This document shows, piece by piece, positions 1 to 8,112 of a stretch of DNA of 64,000 nucleotides; the first letter of the stretch is position 1; every line of letters starts with the position of its first letter. The stretch covers positions 1 to 64,000 of the forward strand of contig NZ_PJBC01000064.1 in the NCBI RefSeq assembly GCF_002836515.1. The letters are read 5' to 3'. The position numbers and the translations under genes are program-made. The notes beneath the pieces were generated by a model. The model saw nothing but the letters and a program-made list of their open reading frames with translations. It did not search any database and was not told the origin of the DNA. Source of the stretch: Pseudomonas sp. Choline-02u-1. GTDB lineage: Bacteria > Pseudomonadota > Gammaproteobacteria > Pseudomonadales > Pseudomonadaceae.

Positions 1-49
1 CTGCACCAGAGATCCTGCCGTTAGCGAATAACCTGCCTGCATCGCTTCT

Positions 50-134
50 GTAGGAGCTGCGGAACGCTGCGATCTTTTGATGTCGCTGTTGAAGATCAAA
101 AGATCGCAGCCTCGTTTCACTCGTCAGCTCCTAC
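50..134. repeat. REP-type inverted repeat pair (GTAGGAGCTGC family)
   Basis: Two facing copies of a roughly 30-base element that begins GTAGGAGCTGC and runs into GCGATCTTTTGATC; the second copy is the reverse complement and ends in CAGCTCCTAC. The same family recurs at 6583, 7960, 38284, 44239 and 59502. It lies just downstream of the minus-strand EamA gene and fills most of the left edge of the window. REP doublets are known in fluorescent pseudomonads; no transposase is nearby. Confidence 0.8.
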
Positions 135-153
135 AAGGGATTTTTGCTTTTCC

Positions 154-1032
154 TCAGCGCCGGCTCTGCTGCCACGCTGCCGCCAATCCGCTGCAGCAAA
201 TCACCGCAATACCAATCACGGTCAAGCCGCTCGGTGTGTGATTGAACAGCAGCCAGCCCAACAACCCCGCGAAGACGATCTGGCAGTAGCCGAACGGCGC
301 CAGCAATGCCGGTGCGGCGTGGCGAAAGGCTTGGGTCAGAAACAGATGTGCCGTCATTCCGCAGCTGCCCAGCGCGAGCATCAGCGCGGCATGAGTCAAC
401 GTCGGCACTTGCCAGAAGAACGGCACCAGCGCGCTCATCACCAGGGTATTGCACAGGCCGGCGAAGAAGTTGCTGGTGGTCGGGCTGTCCACTTCGGCGA
501 GCTTGCGCGTCAGCAACTGGTAGAAGCAGAAAAACAGCGCCGAGCAGAACGGCAGCAGGATCGCCGGGGTGAACAGTTCGCCCCCCGGGTGGACGATGAT
601 CAGCACGCCGATGAAACCGCAGATCACCGCGATCCATTGCCCGCGCGTCACCCGTTCCTTGAGCAGTGGCACCGACAATGCGGTGACCAATACCGGCGCG
701 AGAAAGTTGACCGCCGTGGCTTCCGCCAGCGGGATGTACAGCAGCGCCGTGGTGAAAAACAGACTGGTGCCGAGCAGGCACAGGGCACGGGCGAGCTGCC
801 ATAACGGCTTTTTGGTGCGTAGCACACGCAGGCCGGACTGCGGCAAAAATATCCCCGCCATCAACAGGGTGTGCACCACATAGCGCGCCCACACCACCAT
901 CACGATCGGATAAAAACCGGAGAGGTATTTCGACAACGCGTCGTGGCTGGAAAACAGGAACGTCGCCACGACAATCAGCAGGATCCCCTTGAAGGGCTGG
1001 TTGACACCGGAGAGCGGGGTGCTGACGGTCAT
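154..1032 (-). CDS. EamA/DMT-family transporter
   Basis: A 292-residue integral membrane protein of the drug/metabolite transporter superfamily, probably exporting a small metabolite through the inner membrane; the substrate cannot be told from sequence. About ten hydrophobic segments are visible, arranged as two EamA repeats (roughly residues 10-140 and 150-285), each ending with the typical glycine-rich helix. The ATG at 1032 (MTVSTPLSGV) was chosen because the residues upstream of it are not membrane-like and the first helix follows about 15 residues later. It reads alone on the minus strand, divergent from the metallopeptidase gene across a 390-base gap, and ends at a REP pair. The family call is firm; the function is unknown. 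Confidence 0.85.
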   Translation of the reverse strand: MTVSTPLSGVNQPFKGILLIVVATFLFSSHDALSKYLSGFYPIVMVVWARYVVHTLLMAGIFLPQSGLRVLRTKKPLWQLARALCLLGTSLFFTTALLYIPLAEATAVNFLAPVLVTALSVPLLKERVTRGQWIAVICGFIGVLIIVHPGGELFTPAILLPFCSALFFCFYQLLTRKLAEVDSPTTSNFFAGLCNTLVMSALVPFFWQVPTLTHAALMLALGSCGMTAHLFLTQAFRHAAPALLAPFGYCQIVFAGLLGWLLFNHTPSGLTVIGIAVICCSGLAAAWQQSRR

Positions 1033-1422
1033 TGGCAATCTCTGAAAAAAAACCGGGCGAACGTTCGCGCTGGCGGCAATCGTTGTGGCAATCATAGTCG
1101 GCTGAGCTTTCAGCAAACGCACAGGTTGCAATCCTGTTCGCCGGGAAACTGCCGTTGAGTACAACCGTGACGCAAGATTCCCGCCACTTCGGCGCCAGGC
1201 AAGTGTGCAACATCACAGACTGCTGTCGAAACAGCCGGTTCATGAATTCGGCGGAAGAAATTCCTCTCGGGATTGAATTTGCCGCCGGGTCAACCGTCAA
1301 TACCAAGCCCGCACCACGCGAGCGCGCGTAATTGGACGGACGACCGGACTGGCGCCACACTCACACAGCGGCAACACTCATCAGCACCAGACTCATCACC
1401 CGTAATAAAAGAGGATTCCCAC
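1033..1422. promoter_or_regulatory. 390-base divergent intergenic region
   Basis: Gap between the divergent EamA and YpfJ genes; it must hold promoters for both. The one structured element seen is a perfect 12-base palindrome GCGAACGTTCGC at 1057-1068, about 25 bases upstream of the EamA start, which could be an operator or could be chance. AGAGGA at 1410-1415 is the ribosome binding site of the plus-strand gene. No convincing -35/-10 pair and no small gene were recognised. Confidence 0.4.
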
Positions 1423-2307
1423 ATGCTATGGAAAAAAGGCCGACGCAGTGACAACGTCGTCGACGCCCGGGGTGATGATGCCGGCGGTGGCGGCGGCATG
1501 CGCTTCGGTGGCGGCAAGGGCCTGAGCCTGACCGCCATCGTGCTGATCGTCGGCATCGGCTGGCTCACCGGCCAGGACCCGATGCAGATCCTCGGTCAAT
1601 TGACCGGGCAGATGGAGCAACCAGCGGCCACTTCGCAAACCCGTCAGGCGCCGCCGGCCAATGATGAACAGGCCGAATTTGTCCGTTCGATCCTCGGCGA
1701 CACCGAAGATACCTGGGGTCCGATCTTCCAGCAGGCCGGGCGCCAATACAAAGACCCGACGCTGGTGCTCTTCAGCAACCGGGTGAACTCGGCATGCGGC
1801 ATGGCCACTTCTGCCACCGGCCCGTTTTATTGCCCGGCCGACCAAAAGGTCTATCTGGACATGGCCTTCTTTCAGGAAATGTCGCAGCGTTTCAAAGCCG
1901 CCGGCGACTTCGCTCAGGCTTACGTGATTGCACACGAAGTCGGCCACCATGTGCAGACGCTGCTTGGCGTCTCGGCGAAGATGCAGACGGCGCGCCAGCA
2001 AGGTCGGCAAATGGAAGGCGACGGCGGCTTGCTGGTCCGCCAGGAATTGCAGGCTGACTGCCTCGCTGGTGTCTGGGCGTACAACGCTCAAAAGCGCCTG
2101 AACTGGCTGGAACCGGGCGACATCGAAGAAGCGTTGAACGCCGCCAACGCCATCGGCGATGATCGCTTGCAGCAACAGGGCCAGGGCCGTGTGGTCCCGG
2201 ACTCGTTTACTCACGGTACGTCAGCGCAAAGGGTGCGCTGGTTCAAAACCGGATTCGCGCAAGGCCAGGTAAGCCAGTGCGACACCTTTGCGGCGAAAAC
2301 CCTGTAA
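1423..2307 (+). CDS. ypfJ: Neutral zinc metallopeptidase, YpfJ family
   Basis: A 294-residue predicted zinc metallopeptidase, anchored in the inner membrane by one N-terminal helix (about residues 34-50) that follows a charged, glycine-rich start. The HEVGHH zinc-binding motif lies at residues 171-176, with a downstream ELQADCLAG segment that carries the third ligand region typical of this family. The length matches the family. The ATG at 1423 has an AGAGGA ribosome binding site about eight bases upstream; an in-frame extension to 1273 is non-conserved in character and was rejected. The next gene begins on the base after this stop codon, so the two are probably co-transcribed. Its physiological substrate is not known. 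Confidence 0.9.
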   Translation: MLWKKGRRSDNVVDARGDDAGGGGGMRFGGGKGLSLTAIVLIVGIGWLTGQDPMQILGQLTGQMEQPAATSQTRQAPPANDEQAEFVRSILGDTEDTWGPIFQQAGRQYKDPTLVLFSNRVNSACGMATSATGPFYCPADQKVYLDMAFFQEMSQRFKAAGDFAQAYVIAHEVGHHVQTLLGVSAKMQTARQQGRQMEGDGGLLVRQELQADCLAGVWAYNAQKRLNWLEPGDIEEALNAANAIGDDRLQQQGQGRVVPDSFTHGTSAQRVRWFKTGFAQGQVSQCDTFAAKTL

Positions 2308-3261
2308 ATGCATAAATGGCTTGTGGCGTTACTGTTCATTGCCGGCACCGCGCAAGCGGCCGGCGTCGATGCGATCAGCCCCGGTCGCTTGCAGCTGAAG
2401 GCCGGGGAAATGGCGGTGGGGATCGGCCCGGCGCCGGAGAAGATCGAGCGTGTACTGATCGTCATTCACGGTCGCCTGCGCAACGCCGAGACCTACCGCA
2501 AAAGCGCGCAAAGCGCCGCCGAACTTGCCGGGCAGACCGCGCACACGCTGGTGATCGCACCGCAGTTTCTCAATGAAAGTGACGTCACCCTATATTCCTT
2601 GCCGCCGACGGTGCTGCGCTGGCAAGGCGACGAATGGATGGGCGGCGGCTTGTCCATCGGGCCCAATCCGCTCAGTTCCTATGCAGCACTGGATGAAATC
2701 GTCGCGCGGCTCAGCGATCGCAAACAGTTTCCGGACGTGAAGCAGATCGTGATCTTCGGCCACTCCGGCGGGGGTCAGGTGGTGCAGCGTTACGCCCTGC
2801 TGGCCAAAGCTCAGCCGGCGCTCAAGGCCAACGGCATTCGCTTGCGCTATGTGGTGGCCAATCCCTCTTCCTATGCCTACTTCAACGAACAGCGGCCAGT
2901 GGCATTCGATCACGCGCAATGCCCGGGCTTCAATCGCTGGAAATACGGGCTGGCGGACATGCCGGTGTATGCCGGCGGGCAAACGCCGTTGCAGGTTGAG
3001 AGCGCTTACGTCAAACGCGAGGTGATTTATCTGTTGGGGCAGCAGGATGTCGACCCGGAACACCCAGCGCTGGACAAGAGCTGCGCGGCCGAGGCGCAAG
3101 GGGCTTACCGCTTGATGCGCGGGAAGCTGTATTTCGGCTACTTATTGCGTCGGCACCCGGAAGGGGTCAATCAACGGCTGATTGAAGTGCCAGGGGTCGG
3201 GCATGACGGGGATGGCATGCTGACTTCGGCGGAGGGCCAGAAGGCGTTGTTTGATCAGTAG
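2308..3261 (+). CDS. Secreted alpha/beta hydrolase
   Basis: A 317-residue protein with a classical signal peptide (hydrophobic residues 3-13, cleavage likely after AQA at about 18), so it acts in the periplasm or outside. It has the alpha/beta-hydrolase nucleophile elbow GHSGGG with Ser153, an HGR oxyanion-hole segment near residue 50 and a likely catalytic His299 in VGHDGDG. The substrate is unknown; an esterase- or feruloyl-esterase-like fold is plausible. Its ATG follows the stop of ypfJ with no gap, which indicates an operon and probably coupled translation. Downstream lies a REP pair. Confidence 0.75.
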   Translation: MHKWLVALLFIAGTAQAAGVDAISPGRLQLKAGEMAVGIGPAPEKIERVLIVIHGRLRNAETYRKSAQSAAELAGQTAHTLVIAPQFLNESDVTLYSLPPTVLRWQGDEWMGGGLSIGPNPLSSYAALDEIVARLSDRKQFPDVKQIVIFGHSGGGQVVQRYALLAKAQPALKANGIRLRYVVANPSSYAYFNEQRPVAFDHAQCPGFNRWKYGLADMPVYAGGQTPLQVESAYVKREVIYLLGQQDVDPEHPALDKSCAAEAQGAYRLMRGKLYFGYLLRRHPEGVNQRLIEVPGVGHDGDGMLTSAEGQKALFDQ

Positions 3262-3284
3262 GTTTGTATTGAATGTGCCGGCCT

Positions 3285-3380
3285 TTTCGCGAGCAAGCCC
3301 GCTCCCACATGGGTGCTGTGCCTTGCACAAAATATCTGCGCACTGAAGATCCAATGTGGGAGCGGGCTTGCTCGCGAAGG
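3285..3380. repeat. REP-type inverted repeat pair (GGGAGCGGGCTTGCTCGC family)
   Basis: Two facing copies of a second REP family: TTCGCGAGCAAGCCCGCTCC on the left and its reverse complement on the right, about 45 bases apart. Other copies are at 8063, 21690, 24331, 34215 and 45922. It sits between two convergent genes and may serve as a transcript end. Confidence 0.8.
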
Positions 3381-3402
3381 CGCCCGGTCAGGCAATGAAA
3401 TC

Positions 3403-3972
3403 TCAACCCTGAAGCATCCGCCGCAACTCAACACAATCCTTTGCATGCCAATCGGTCAATTCCGGCCACGGGTTATCCGGCAGATTCACCAGCACCGTCC
3501 GCGCGCCCGCCGCTCGGCCGCAATCGAGATCAAAGCGGTAATCACCCACCATCACCATGTCACTGGCCGGCACCTGCCAGGCCTCGGCCAGTTTCAGCAA
3601 ACCGCCGGGATGCGGCTTCGGCGGTGCTTCGTCGCGACCCAGTACATCCTCGACCGCAAAGCAGTCGGCCAGGCCGATCGCCTCCAGCGTCACGTGCGCC
3701 AGCTCACGCGCATTGCGCGTGAGAATGCCGAGGCGATAACCGCGCGCATGCAGGTCGCGCACCAGCTCCACCGCGCCGGTGGCCGGGATCGAGCCCAATG
3801 CCAGATCGCGTTCATGCTCAAGCAACCAGGCATGCTTGGCCGCTGCTTCATCCGCTGGCAATGCAGCGAGATGGGTGAGGATGTCGTCCTCCGGAGGAAT
3901 CGCCAACGCCACGCGAATCGCCGCGAAATCATGCACGGCGACAGTCAGCGTGCCGTCCATGTCGAAACCCAA
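3403..3972 (-). CDS. HAD-superfamily hydrolase (probable start-proximal frameshift)
   Basis: A HAD-superfamily phosphatase of about 190 residues. Motif I (FDMDGT) is at the very N-terminus, ILTRNAR is motif II, the KPHPGG lysine is motif III and GDYRFDLDCG is motif IV, with a small alpha-helical cap between I and II, so all catalytic motifs are present. The only in-frame start is TTG at 3972, two codons before motif I. A much better start, the ATG at 3995 that overlaps the tesB stop as ATGA, is one base out of frame: it reads MSLTEVRHWV and then stops after 16 codons. One extra T in the TTT run at 3965-3967 would join the two as RHWVFDMDGT. It is therefore either a real deletion or a sequencing error. 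The substrate is unknown. Confidence 0.75.
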   Translation of the reverse strand: MGFDMDGTLTVAVHDFAAIRVALAIPPEDDILTHLAALPADEAAAKHAWLLEHERDLALGSIPATGAVELVRDLHARGYRLGILTRNARELAHVTLEAIGLADCFAVEDVLGRDEAPPKPHPGGLLKLAEAWQVPASDMVMVGDYRFDLDCGRAAGARTVLVNLPDNPWPELTDWHAKDCVELRRMLQG

Positions 3973-3991
3973 TGACGAACCTCGGTCAGGC

Positions 3992-4861
3992 TCATGCCCA
4001 GTCCTTGCGATGGCGGATCAGACCTTCCTGAGTCACCGAAGCGACCAGTTGCCCGGCACGGTTGAACACGCTGCCACGGGAAAAACCACGGGAGTTGCCG
4101 GCCCATGGGCTGTCCATCGCGTAGAGCAACCAGTCATCGGCGCGCAGATCATTGTGGAACCACAGCGCGTGATCGAGGCTGGCGACCTGCATGTCTTTCT
4201 GCCAGACCGACTTGCCGTGGGGCAGCATCGACGTGGTCAGCAGACCGAAGTCCGAGGCATAGGCCAGCAGGTATTTGTGCAGCGCCGGGATGTCCGCCAG
4301 GGCGCCATCGGCGCGGAACCACACATATTTCACCGGATCGGCCGGCTGGGGGTTGTACGGGTCTTTTTCGGTGACCGGGCGTACTTCGATCGGTTTCGGG
4401 CACAGCAGTTTTTCACGCATGTGCTCGGGAATCAGGTGCGCGCGCTGCTGGGTCAGTTCCAGCTCCGAGGGCAGGTTTTCCGGGCCGACCACCGCTGGCA
4501 TCTGGCCCTGATGCTCGAAGCCTTTTTCGTCGTACTGGAATGAAGCACTGCAGGTGAAGATCGGGTGGCCCTTCTGGATCGCCGTCACACGGCGGGTGCT
4601 GAAGCTGCCGCCATCGCGCACGCGATCAACCGAATAGACCACCGGCAACTTGGCATCGCCCGGGCGCAGGAAATAACCGTGCAGCGAATGCACATGGCGC
4701 GCCTCCTCCACTGTCTGACTGGCCGCCGACAGCGACTGGCCGAGCACCTGACCGCCGAATAACTGGCGGAACCCCAGATCCTGGCTGCGGCCACGGAACA
4801 GGTTTTCTTCGATCGGCTCCAGGGTCAGCAAATCGACCAGATCTTCCAGCACTTGGCTCAT
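3992..4861 (-). CDS. tesB: Acyl-CoA thioesterase II
   Basis: A 289-residue double-hotdog thioesterase that hydrolyses acyl-CoA to free fatty acid and CoA in the cytosol. Two hotdog halves are visible, with the first carrying the GGQVLGQSL helix region and the second the active-site set: Asp in SLDHALWFH, Ser/Thr in GFSRGSVF and Gln in VTQEGL, as in E. coli TesB. The length equals that of the family. The stop codon overlaps the ATG of the downstream HAD gene (ATGA at 3992-3995), so the two were evidently a translationally coupled pair. Confidence 0.93.
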   Translation of the reverse strand: MSQVLEDLVDLLTLEPIEENLFRGRSQDLGFRQLFGGQVLGQSLSAASQTVEEARHVHSLHGYFLRPGDAKLPVVYSVDRVRDGGSFSTRRVTAIQKGHPIFTCSASFQYDEKGFEHQGQMPAVVGPENLPSELELTQQRAHLIPEHMREKLLCPKPIEVRPVTEKDPYNPQPADPVKYVWFRADGALADIPALHKYLLAYASDFGLLTTSMLPHGKSVWQKDMQVASLDHALWFHNDLRADDWLLYAMDSPWAGNSRGFSRGSVFNRAGQLVASVTQEGLIRHRKDWA

Positions 4862-4972
4862 TCAGACTCTCCTCACACAAAGCAATGGCCGCGCAGTCTT
4901 GGCTGCGGCGGACGATTCAGGTTCTGGCACGGGCCAAATACGATGGCGGCCATTGTAAACGTCCGTGTCGGC

Positions 4973-5542
4973 TTATTCATGCAAGGTTTGCAGCCATTGT
5001 TCGCGGCTGATGCGATACAGGACATGGCGGCGCAACGGGTGATCGAGCGCTAGCTTGGGGTGATCGAAATCGTCCTGCGGATCGTGGTGCATGCCAATCG
5101 CCTGCATGACCTTCTCTGACTGCGCGTTCTGCCCGGCGGTAAACGAGACGATTTCCTCCAGTTTCAACTGGTCGAAACCCGCGCGCAGTGCGGTCCACGC
5201 CGCTTCGCTGGCGTAACCCAGGCCCCAGTGTTCCTTAGCCAGACGCCAGCCGATCTCCACCGCCGGGGTAAACGGCGCATCGAAGCCGACCACGCCCAAC
5301 CCGGTGAAACCGATGAACTCGCCCGTGTCCTTGCGCTCCAGCGCCCACAGGCCAAAGCCGTGCTCGGCAAAATGTCCGCGCACGCGGCCGATCAATGCGG
5401 CGCTTTCCAGCCGGGTCAACGGCGCCGGAAAGTAGCGCATCACCTGCGGATCGGCGCACATCGCGGCGAATGCCGGCAAATCCTCGTCCTGCCACTGACG
5501 CATCAACAACCGCGCGCTTTGCAACTCCAGTATCGGCTCCAT
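4973..5542 (-). CDS. GNAT-family N-acetyltransferase (RimJ-like)
   Basis: A 189-residue acetyltransferase of the RimJ/RimL-like branch of GNAT, transferring acetyl from acetyl-CoA to an amine on a protein or small molecule. It starts with the RLLMRQW strand typical of the branch, has FIGFTGL and EIGWRLAKEHWGLGYA in the acetyl-CoA binding core (motif A, about residues 75-110), and ends with a DHP-rich tail. The start at 5542 is preceded by a strong GGAGGGG ribosome binding site. It is divergent from a deacetylase-family gene 82 bases away. The target is unknown. Confidence 0.85.
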   Translation of the reverse strand: MEPILELQSARLLMRQWQDEDLPAFAAMCADPQVMRYFPAPLTRLESAALIGRVRGHFAEHGFGLWALERKDTGEFIGFTGLGVVGFDAPFTPAVEIGWRLAKEHWGLGYASEAAWTALRAGFDQLKLEEIVSFTAGQNAQSEKVMQAIGMHHDPQDDFDHPKLALDHPLRRHVLYRISREQWLQTLHE

Positions 5543-5624
5543 CGTCCCCTCCATTTCCATGCCGTTGAGTCTACATCGCTGGTAGGATCGTTCATTCTTT
5601 CCCTGGTTCTGCGCGAAACAAGCC
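5543..5624. promoter_or_regulatory. Shared divergent promoter region, GNAT / deacetylase
   Basis: Only 82 bases separate the starts of a minus-strand acetyltransferase and a plus-strand deacetylase-family gene, so both promoters must lie here or reach into the coding regions. No clear operator was recognised. Confidence 0.5.
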
Positions 5625-6545
5625 ATGCCCTTGCCGTTGATCTATCACGAAGACTACAGCCCCGAGTTTCCCGCGGATCACCGCTTTCCCATGGACAAGT
5701 TTCGTCTGCTGCGCGATCACCTGGTCGACAGCGGCCTGACCCGCGACGCCGACCTGCTGCGCCCGCAGATCTGCCCCAACGACATCCTCGCCCTCGCCCA
5801 TGACCGCAGCTATATCGAACGCTACATGTGCGGCGAGTTGTCTCGCGAAGACCAACGGCGCTTGGGTCTGCCATGGAACGAGGCGCTGGCGCGACGCACT
5901 GTACGCGCGGTCGGCGGCTCGATCCTCGCGGCAGAGCAAGCGCTGGAACATGGACTGGCCTGTCATCTGGCCGGTGGCACCCATCACGCTCACTACGATT
6001 ACCCAGCTGGCTTCTGCATCTTCAATGACCTGGCAATCATCAGCCAATACCTGTTGCAGAGCGGGCGGGTCAATCGCGTGCTGATCTTCGATTGCGACGT
6101 GCATCAGGGCGACGGCACTGCGCGGATTCTGCATGACACGCCGGAGGCGATTACCGTTTCCCTGCACTGCGAAAAGAATTTTCCCGCACGCAAAGCCGAA
6201 AGTGACTGGGACATTCCGCTGCCCAAAGGCATGGGCGATGCCGACTATCTGCAGGTGGTCGATGACACGCTCAATTACCTGTTGCCGCTGTATCAACCGG
6301 ATCTGGTGCTCTACGACGCTGGCGTCGATGTGCACAAGGACGATGCCCTCGGTTATCTGCAACTGACCGACGCCGGGGTGGCCGCGCGCGATGAACGGGT
6401 GATGCGCCATTGCCTGGGCCGCGACATTCCGGTGGTAGGGGTGATCGGCGGCGGCTACAGCAAGGATCGCCACGCCCTTGCCCGCCGCCACGGCATCCTC
6501 CATCACAGCGCGCAACGAGTGTGGGATTTACACGGCTGTCACTGA
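5625..6545 (+). CDS. Histone deacetylase family protein
   Basis: A 306-residue zinc-dependent deacetylase of the arginase/HDAC fold, of the compact HDAC11-like bacterial type. Active-site motifs are in order: GGTHHAH with the paired histidines (about residues 123-128), FNDLAI, the DCDVHQGDGTA zinc-ligand loop (about 155-165) and YDAGVDVHKDD. Bacterial members act on acetylated small molecules such as polyamines or on acetyl-lysine; the substrate here is not determined. It begins 82 bases from the divergent GNAT gene and is followed by a REP pair. Confidence 0.88.
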   Translation: MPLPLIYHEDYSPEFPADHRFPMDKFRLLRDHLVDSGLTRDADLLRPQICPNDILALAHDRSYIERYMCGELSREDQRRLGLPWNEALARRTVRAVGGSILAAEQALEHGLACHLAGGTHHAHYDYPAGFCIFNDLAIISQYLLQSGRVNRVLIFDCDVHQGDGTARILHDTPEAITVSLHCEKNFPARKAESDWDIPLPKGMGDADYLQVVDDTLNYLLPLYQPDLVLYDAGVDVHKDDALGYLQLTDAGVAARDERVMRHCLGRDIPVVGVIGGGYSKDRHALARRHGILHHSAQRVWDLHGCH

Positions 6546-6582
6546 AACATGCTGCGTTACCCACAATGCCTGTGAATAACCC

Positions 6583-6662
6583 GTAGGAGCTGCCGAGGCT
6601 GCGGTCTTTTGATCTTGCTGTAAAAATCCACAGCAAAGATCGCCGCCTGCGGCAGCTCCTAC
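6583..6662. repeat. REP-type inverted repeat pair (GTAGGAGCTGC family)
   Basis: Facing copies GTAGGAGCTGCCGAGGCTGC and its near reverse complement ending CTGCGGCAGCTCCTAC, same family as at 50-134. It lies between two plus-strand genes, about 55 bases before the flavoprotein start. Confidence 0.8.
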
Positions 6663-6718
6663 AGAGAGCTCGGCTGTTAGAATGCGCGCCTTGTCCCGCC
6701 ATACCGCAGCGCACGCCC

Positions 6719-7963
6719 ATGACCCAGAATTCCGCTCCCGCCAACACCCACGTCGCCATCATTGGCGGCGGCCCCGCCGGCCTGATGGCCGCCGAAGTGC
6801 TGAGCCAGGCCGGAGTCCGCGTCGATCTTTATGACGGCATGCCCTCGGTCGGGCGCAAGTTCCTGCTGGCCGGGGTCGGCGGCATGAACATCACCCATTC
6901 CGAAGCCTACCCGGCGTTTCTCTCCCGTTACGCTGAACGCGCCCCGCAAATCGCCCCGCTGCTGCGCGCGTTCGATGCCGATGCGTTGTGCCAGTGGATT
7001 CACGAACTGGGTATCGAAACCTTCATCGGCAGCTCCGGCCGCGTGTTCCCCACCGACATGAAAGCCGCCCCGCTGCTGCGTGCCTGGCTCAAGCGTCTGC
7101 GCGACCGCGGCGTAGTTATCCACACCCGCCATCGTTGGCTCGGCTGGGATCCAAGCGGTGCACTGCGCATCGCCAGTCCGGAAGGCGAAATCAGCGTAAG
7201 CCCCGACGCCACCCTGCTCGCCCTCGGCGGCGGCAGTTGGTCGCGCCTGGGGTCGGATGGCGCGTGGATGTTGCCGCTGGAACAGCGCGGGGTGGATCTG
7301 GCGCCCTTGCAGCCGAGCAATTGCGGCTTCGAGGTGCAGGCCTGGAGTGACCTGTTGGTGAGCAAGTTCGCCGGCGCGCCGCTGAAAAATATCGCCATCG
7401 GTATGAACGACGATATCCCGCGTCTGGGCGAATGCGTGATCACCGCGACCGGGATGGAAGGCAGCCTGATCTATGCGCTGTCGGCGCCGATACGCGAGGA
7501 AATCGATCGCTACGGCGCAGCGGTTATCCACATCGATCTGCTGCCCGGCCGGCCTGTGGATAAATTGCTGGCGGCGCTGGGCAAACCACGCGGCTCGCGC
7601 TCGATGGCCAAGCATCTGCACAGTCAGGTGGGGATTGATGGGGTTAAAGCAGCGTTGTTGCGCGAGTTGACCGATGCCGAAACGTTCGCCGATCCGGCGC
7701 GCTTGGCGCGAGCGATCAAGGCGTTGCCGCTGACCTTGGTAAAAACCCGCCCGCTGGATGAGGCAATCAGCAGTGCTGGTGGCGTAAGGTTCGAAGCGAT
7801 GGATGAGCGCTTGATGCTCAAGGCGTTGCCGGGGGTGTTTTGCGCGGGGGAGATGCTTGATTGGGAAGCGCCGACGGGCGGGTATTTGCTGACCGGGTGT
7901 TTCGCCAGCGGGCGCGCGGCGGGGTTGGGTATTGTGCAGTGGCTCAAGCACACAACCTTGTAG
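6719..7963 (+). CDS. TIGR03862-like FAD-dependent flavoprotein (YhiN/HI0933 family)
   Basis: A 414-residue Rossmann-fold flavoprotein. The FAD-binding GGGPAGLMAAE dinucleotide motif is at residues 14-24, the family signature GVGGMNITHSE follows near 55, and the C-terminal FAD-contacting segment AGEMLDWEAPTGGYLL and the CFASGRAAG helix close the fold. The family is widespread but its reaction is unknown; assignment rests on these signatures. It stands alone. Its TAG stop codon (7961-7963) is supplied by the first bases of a REP element. Confidence 0.85.
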   Translation: MTQNSAPANTHVAIIGGGPAGLMAAEVLSQAGVRVDLYDGMPSVGRKFLLAGVGGMNITHSEAYPAFLSRYAERAPQIAPLLRAFDADALCQWIHELGIETFIGSSGRVFPTDMKAAPLLRAWLKRLRDRGVVIHTRHRWLGWDPSGALRIASPEGEISVSPDATLLALGGGSWSRLGSDGAWMLPLEQRGVDLAPLQPSNCGFEVQAWSDLLVSKFAGAPLKNIAIGMNDDIPRLGECVITATGMEGSLIYALSAPIREEIDRYGAAVIHIDLLPGRPVDKLLAALGKPRGSRSMAKHLHSQVGIDGVKAALLRELTDAETFADPARLARAIKALPLTLVKTRPLDEAISSAGGVRFEAMDERLMLKALPGVFCAGEMLDWEAPTGGYLLTGCFASGRAAGLGIVQWLKHTTL

Positions 7964-8046
7964 GAGCTGAAGAGTGAAACGAGGCTGCGATCTTTTGATC
8001 TTCAAAAATCAACATCAAAAGATCGCAGCGTGCCGCAGCTCCTGCA
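7960..8046. repeat. REP-type inverted repeat pair overlapping a stop codon
   Basis: GTAGGAGCTGAAGAGTGAAA on the left and a reverse-complement copy ending GCCGCAGCTCCTGC on the right, both flanking GCGATCTTTTGATC cores. The left end overlaps the last codons of the flavoprotein gene and provides its stop codon. Confidence 0.75.
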
Positions 8047-8062
8047 GGGAAACGCATTCCCC

Positions 8063-8092
8063 TTGTGGGAGCGAGCCTGCTCCGAAGGCGCC
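8063..8092. repeat. Single REP-like element (GGGAGCGAGCCTGCTC)
   Basis: One copy, TTGTGGGAGCGAGCCTGCTC, of the same family as at 3285. It has no facing partner and abuts the 3' end of the helicase gene on the opposite strand. Confidence 0.6.
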
Positions 8093-8112
8093 ATTACAGA
8101 CGCCACATCAAA

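Noticed and set aside
131-1360. A 409-codon minus-strand frame around the EamA gene
   Set aside because: Out of frame with the EamA transporter; contains no membrane helices and is a shadow.
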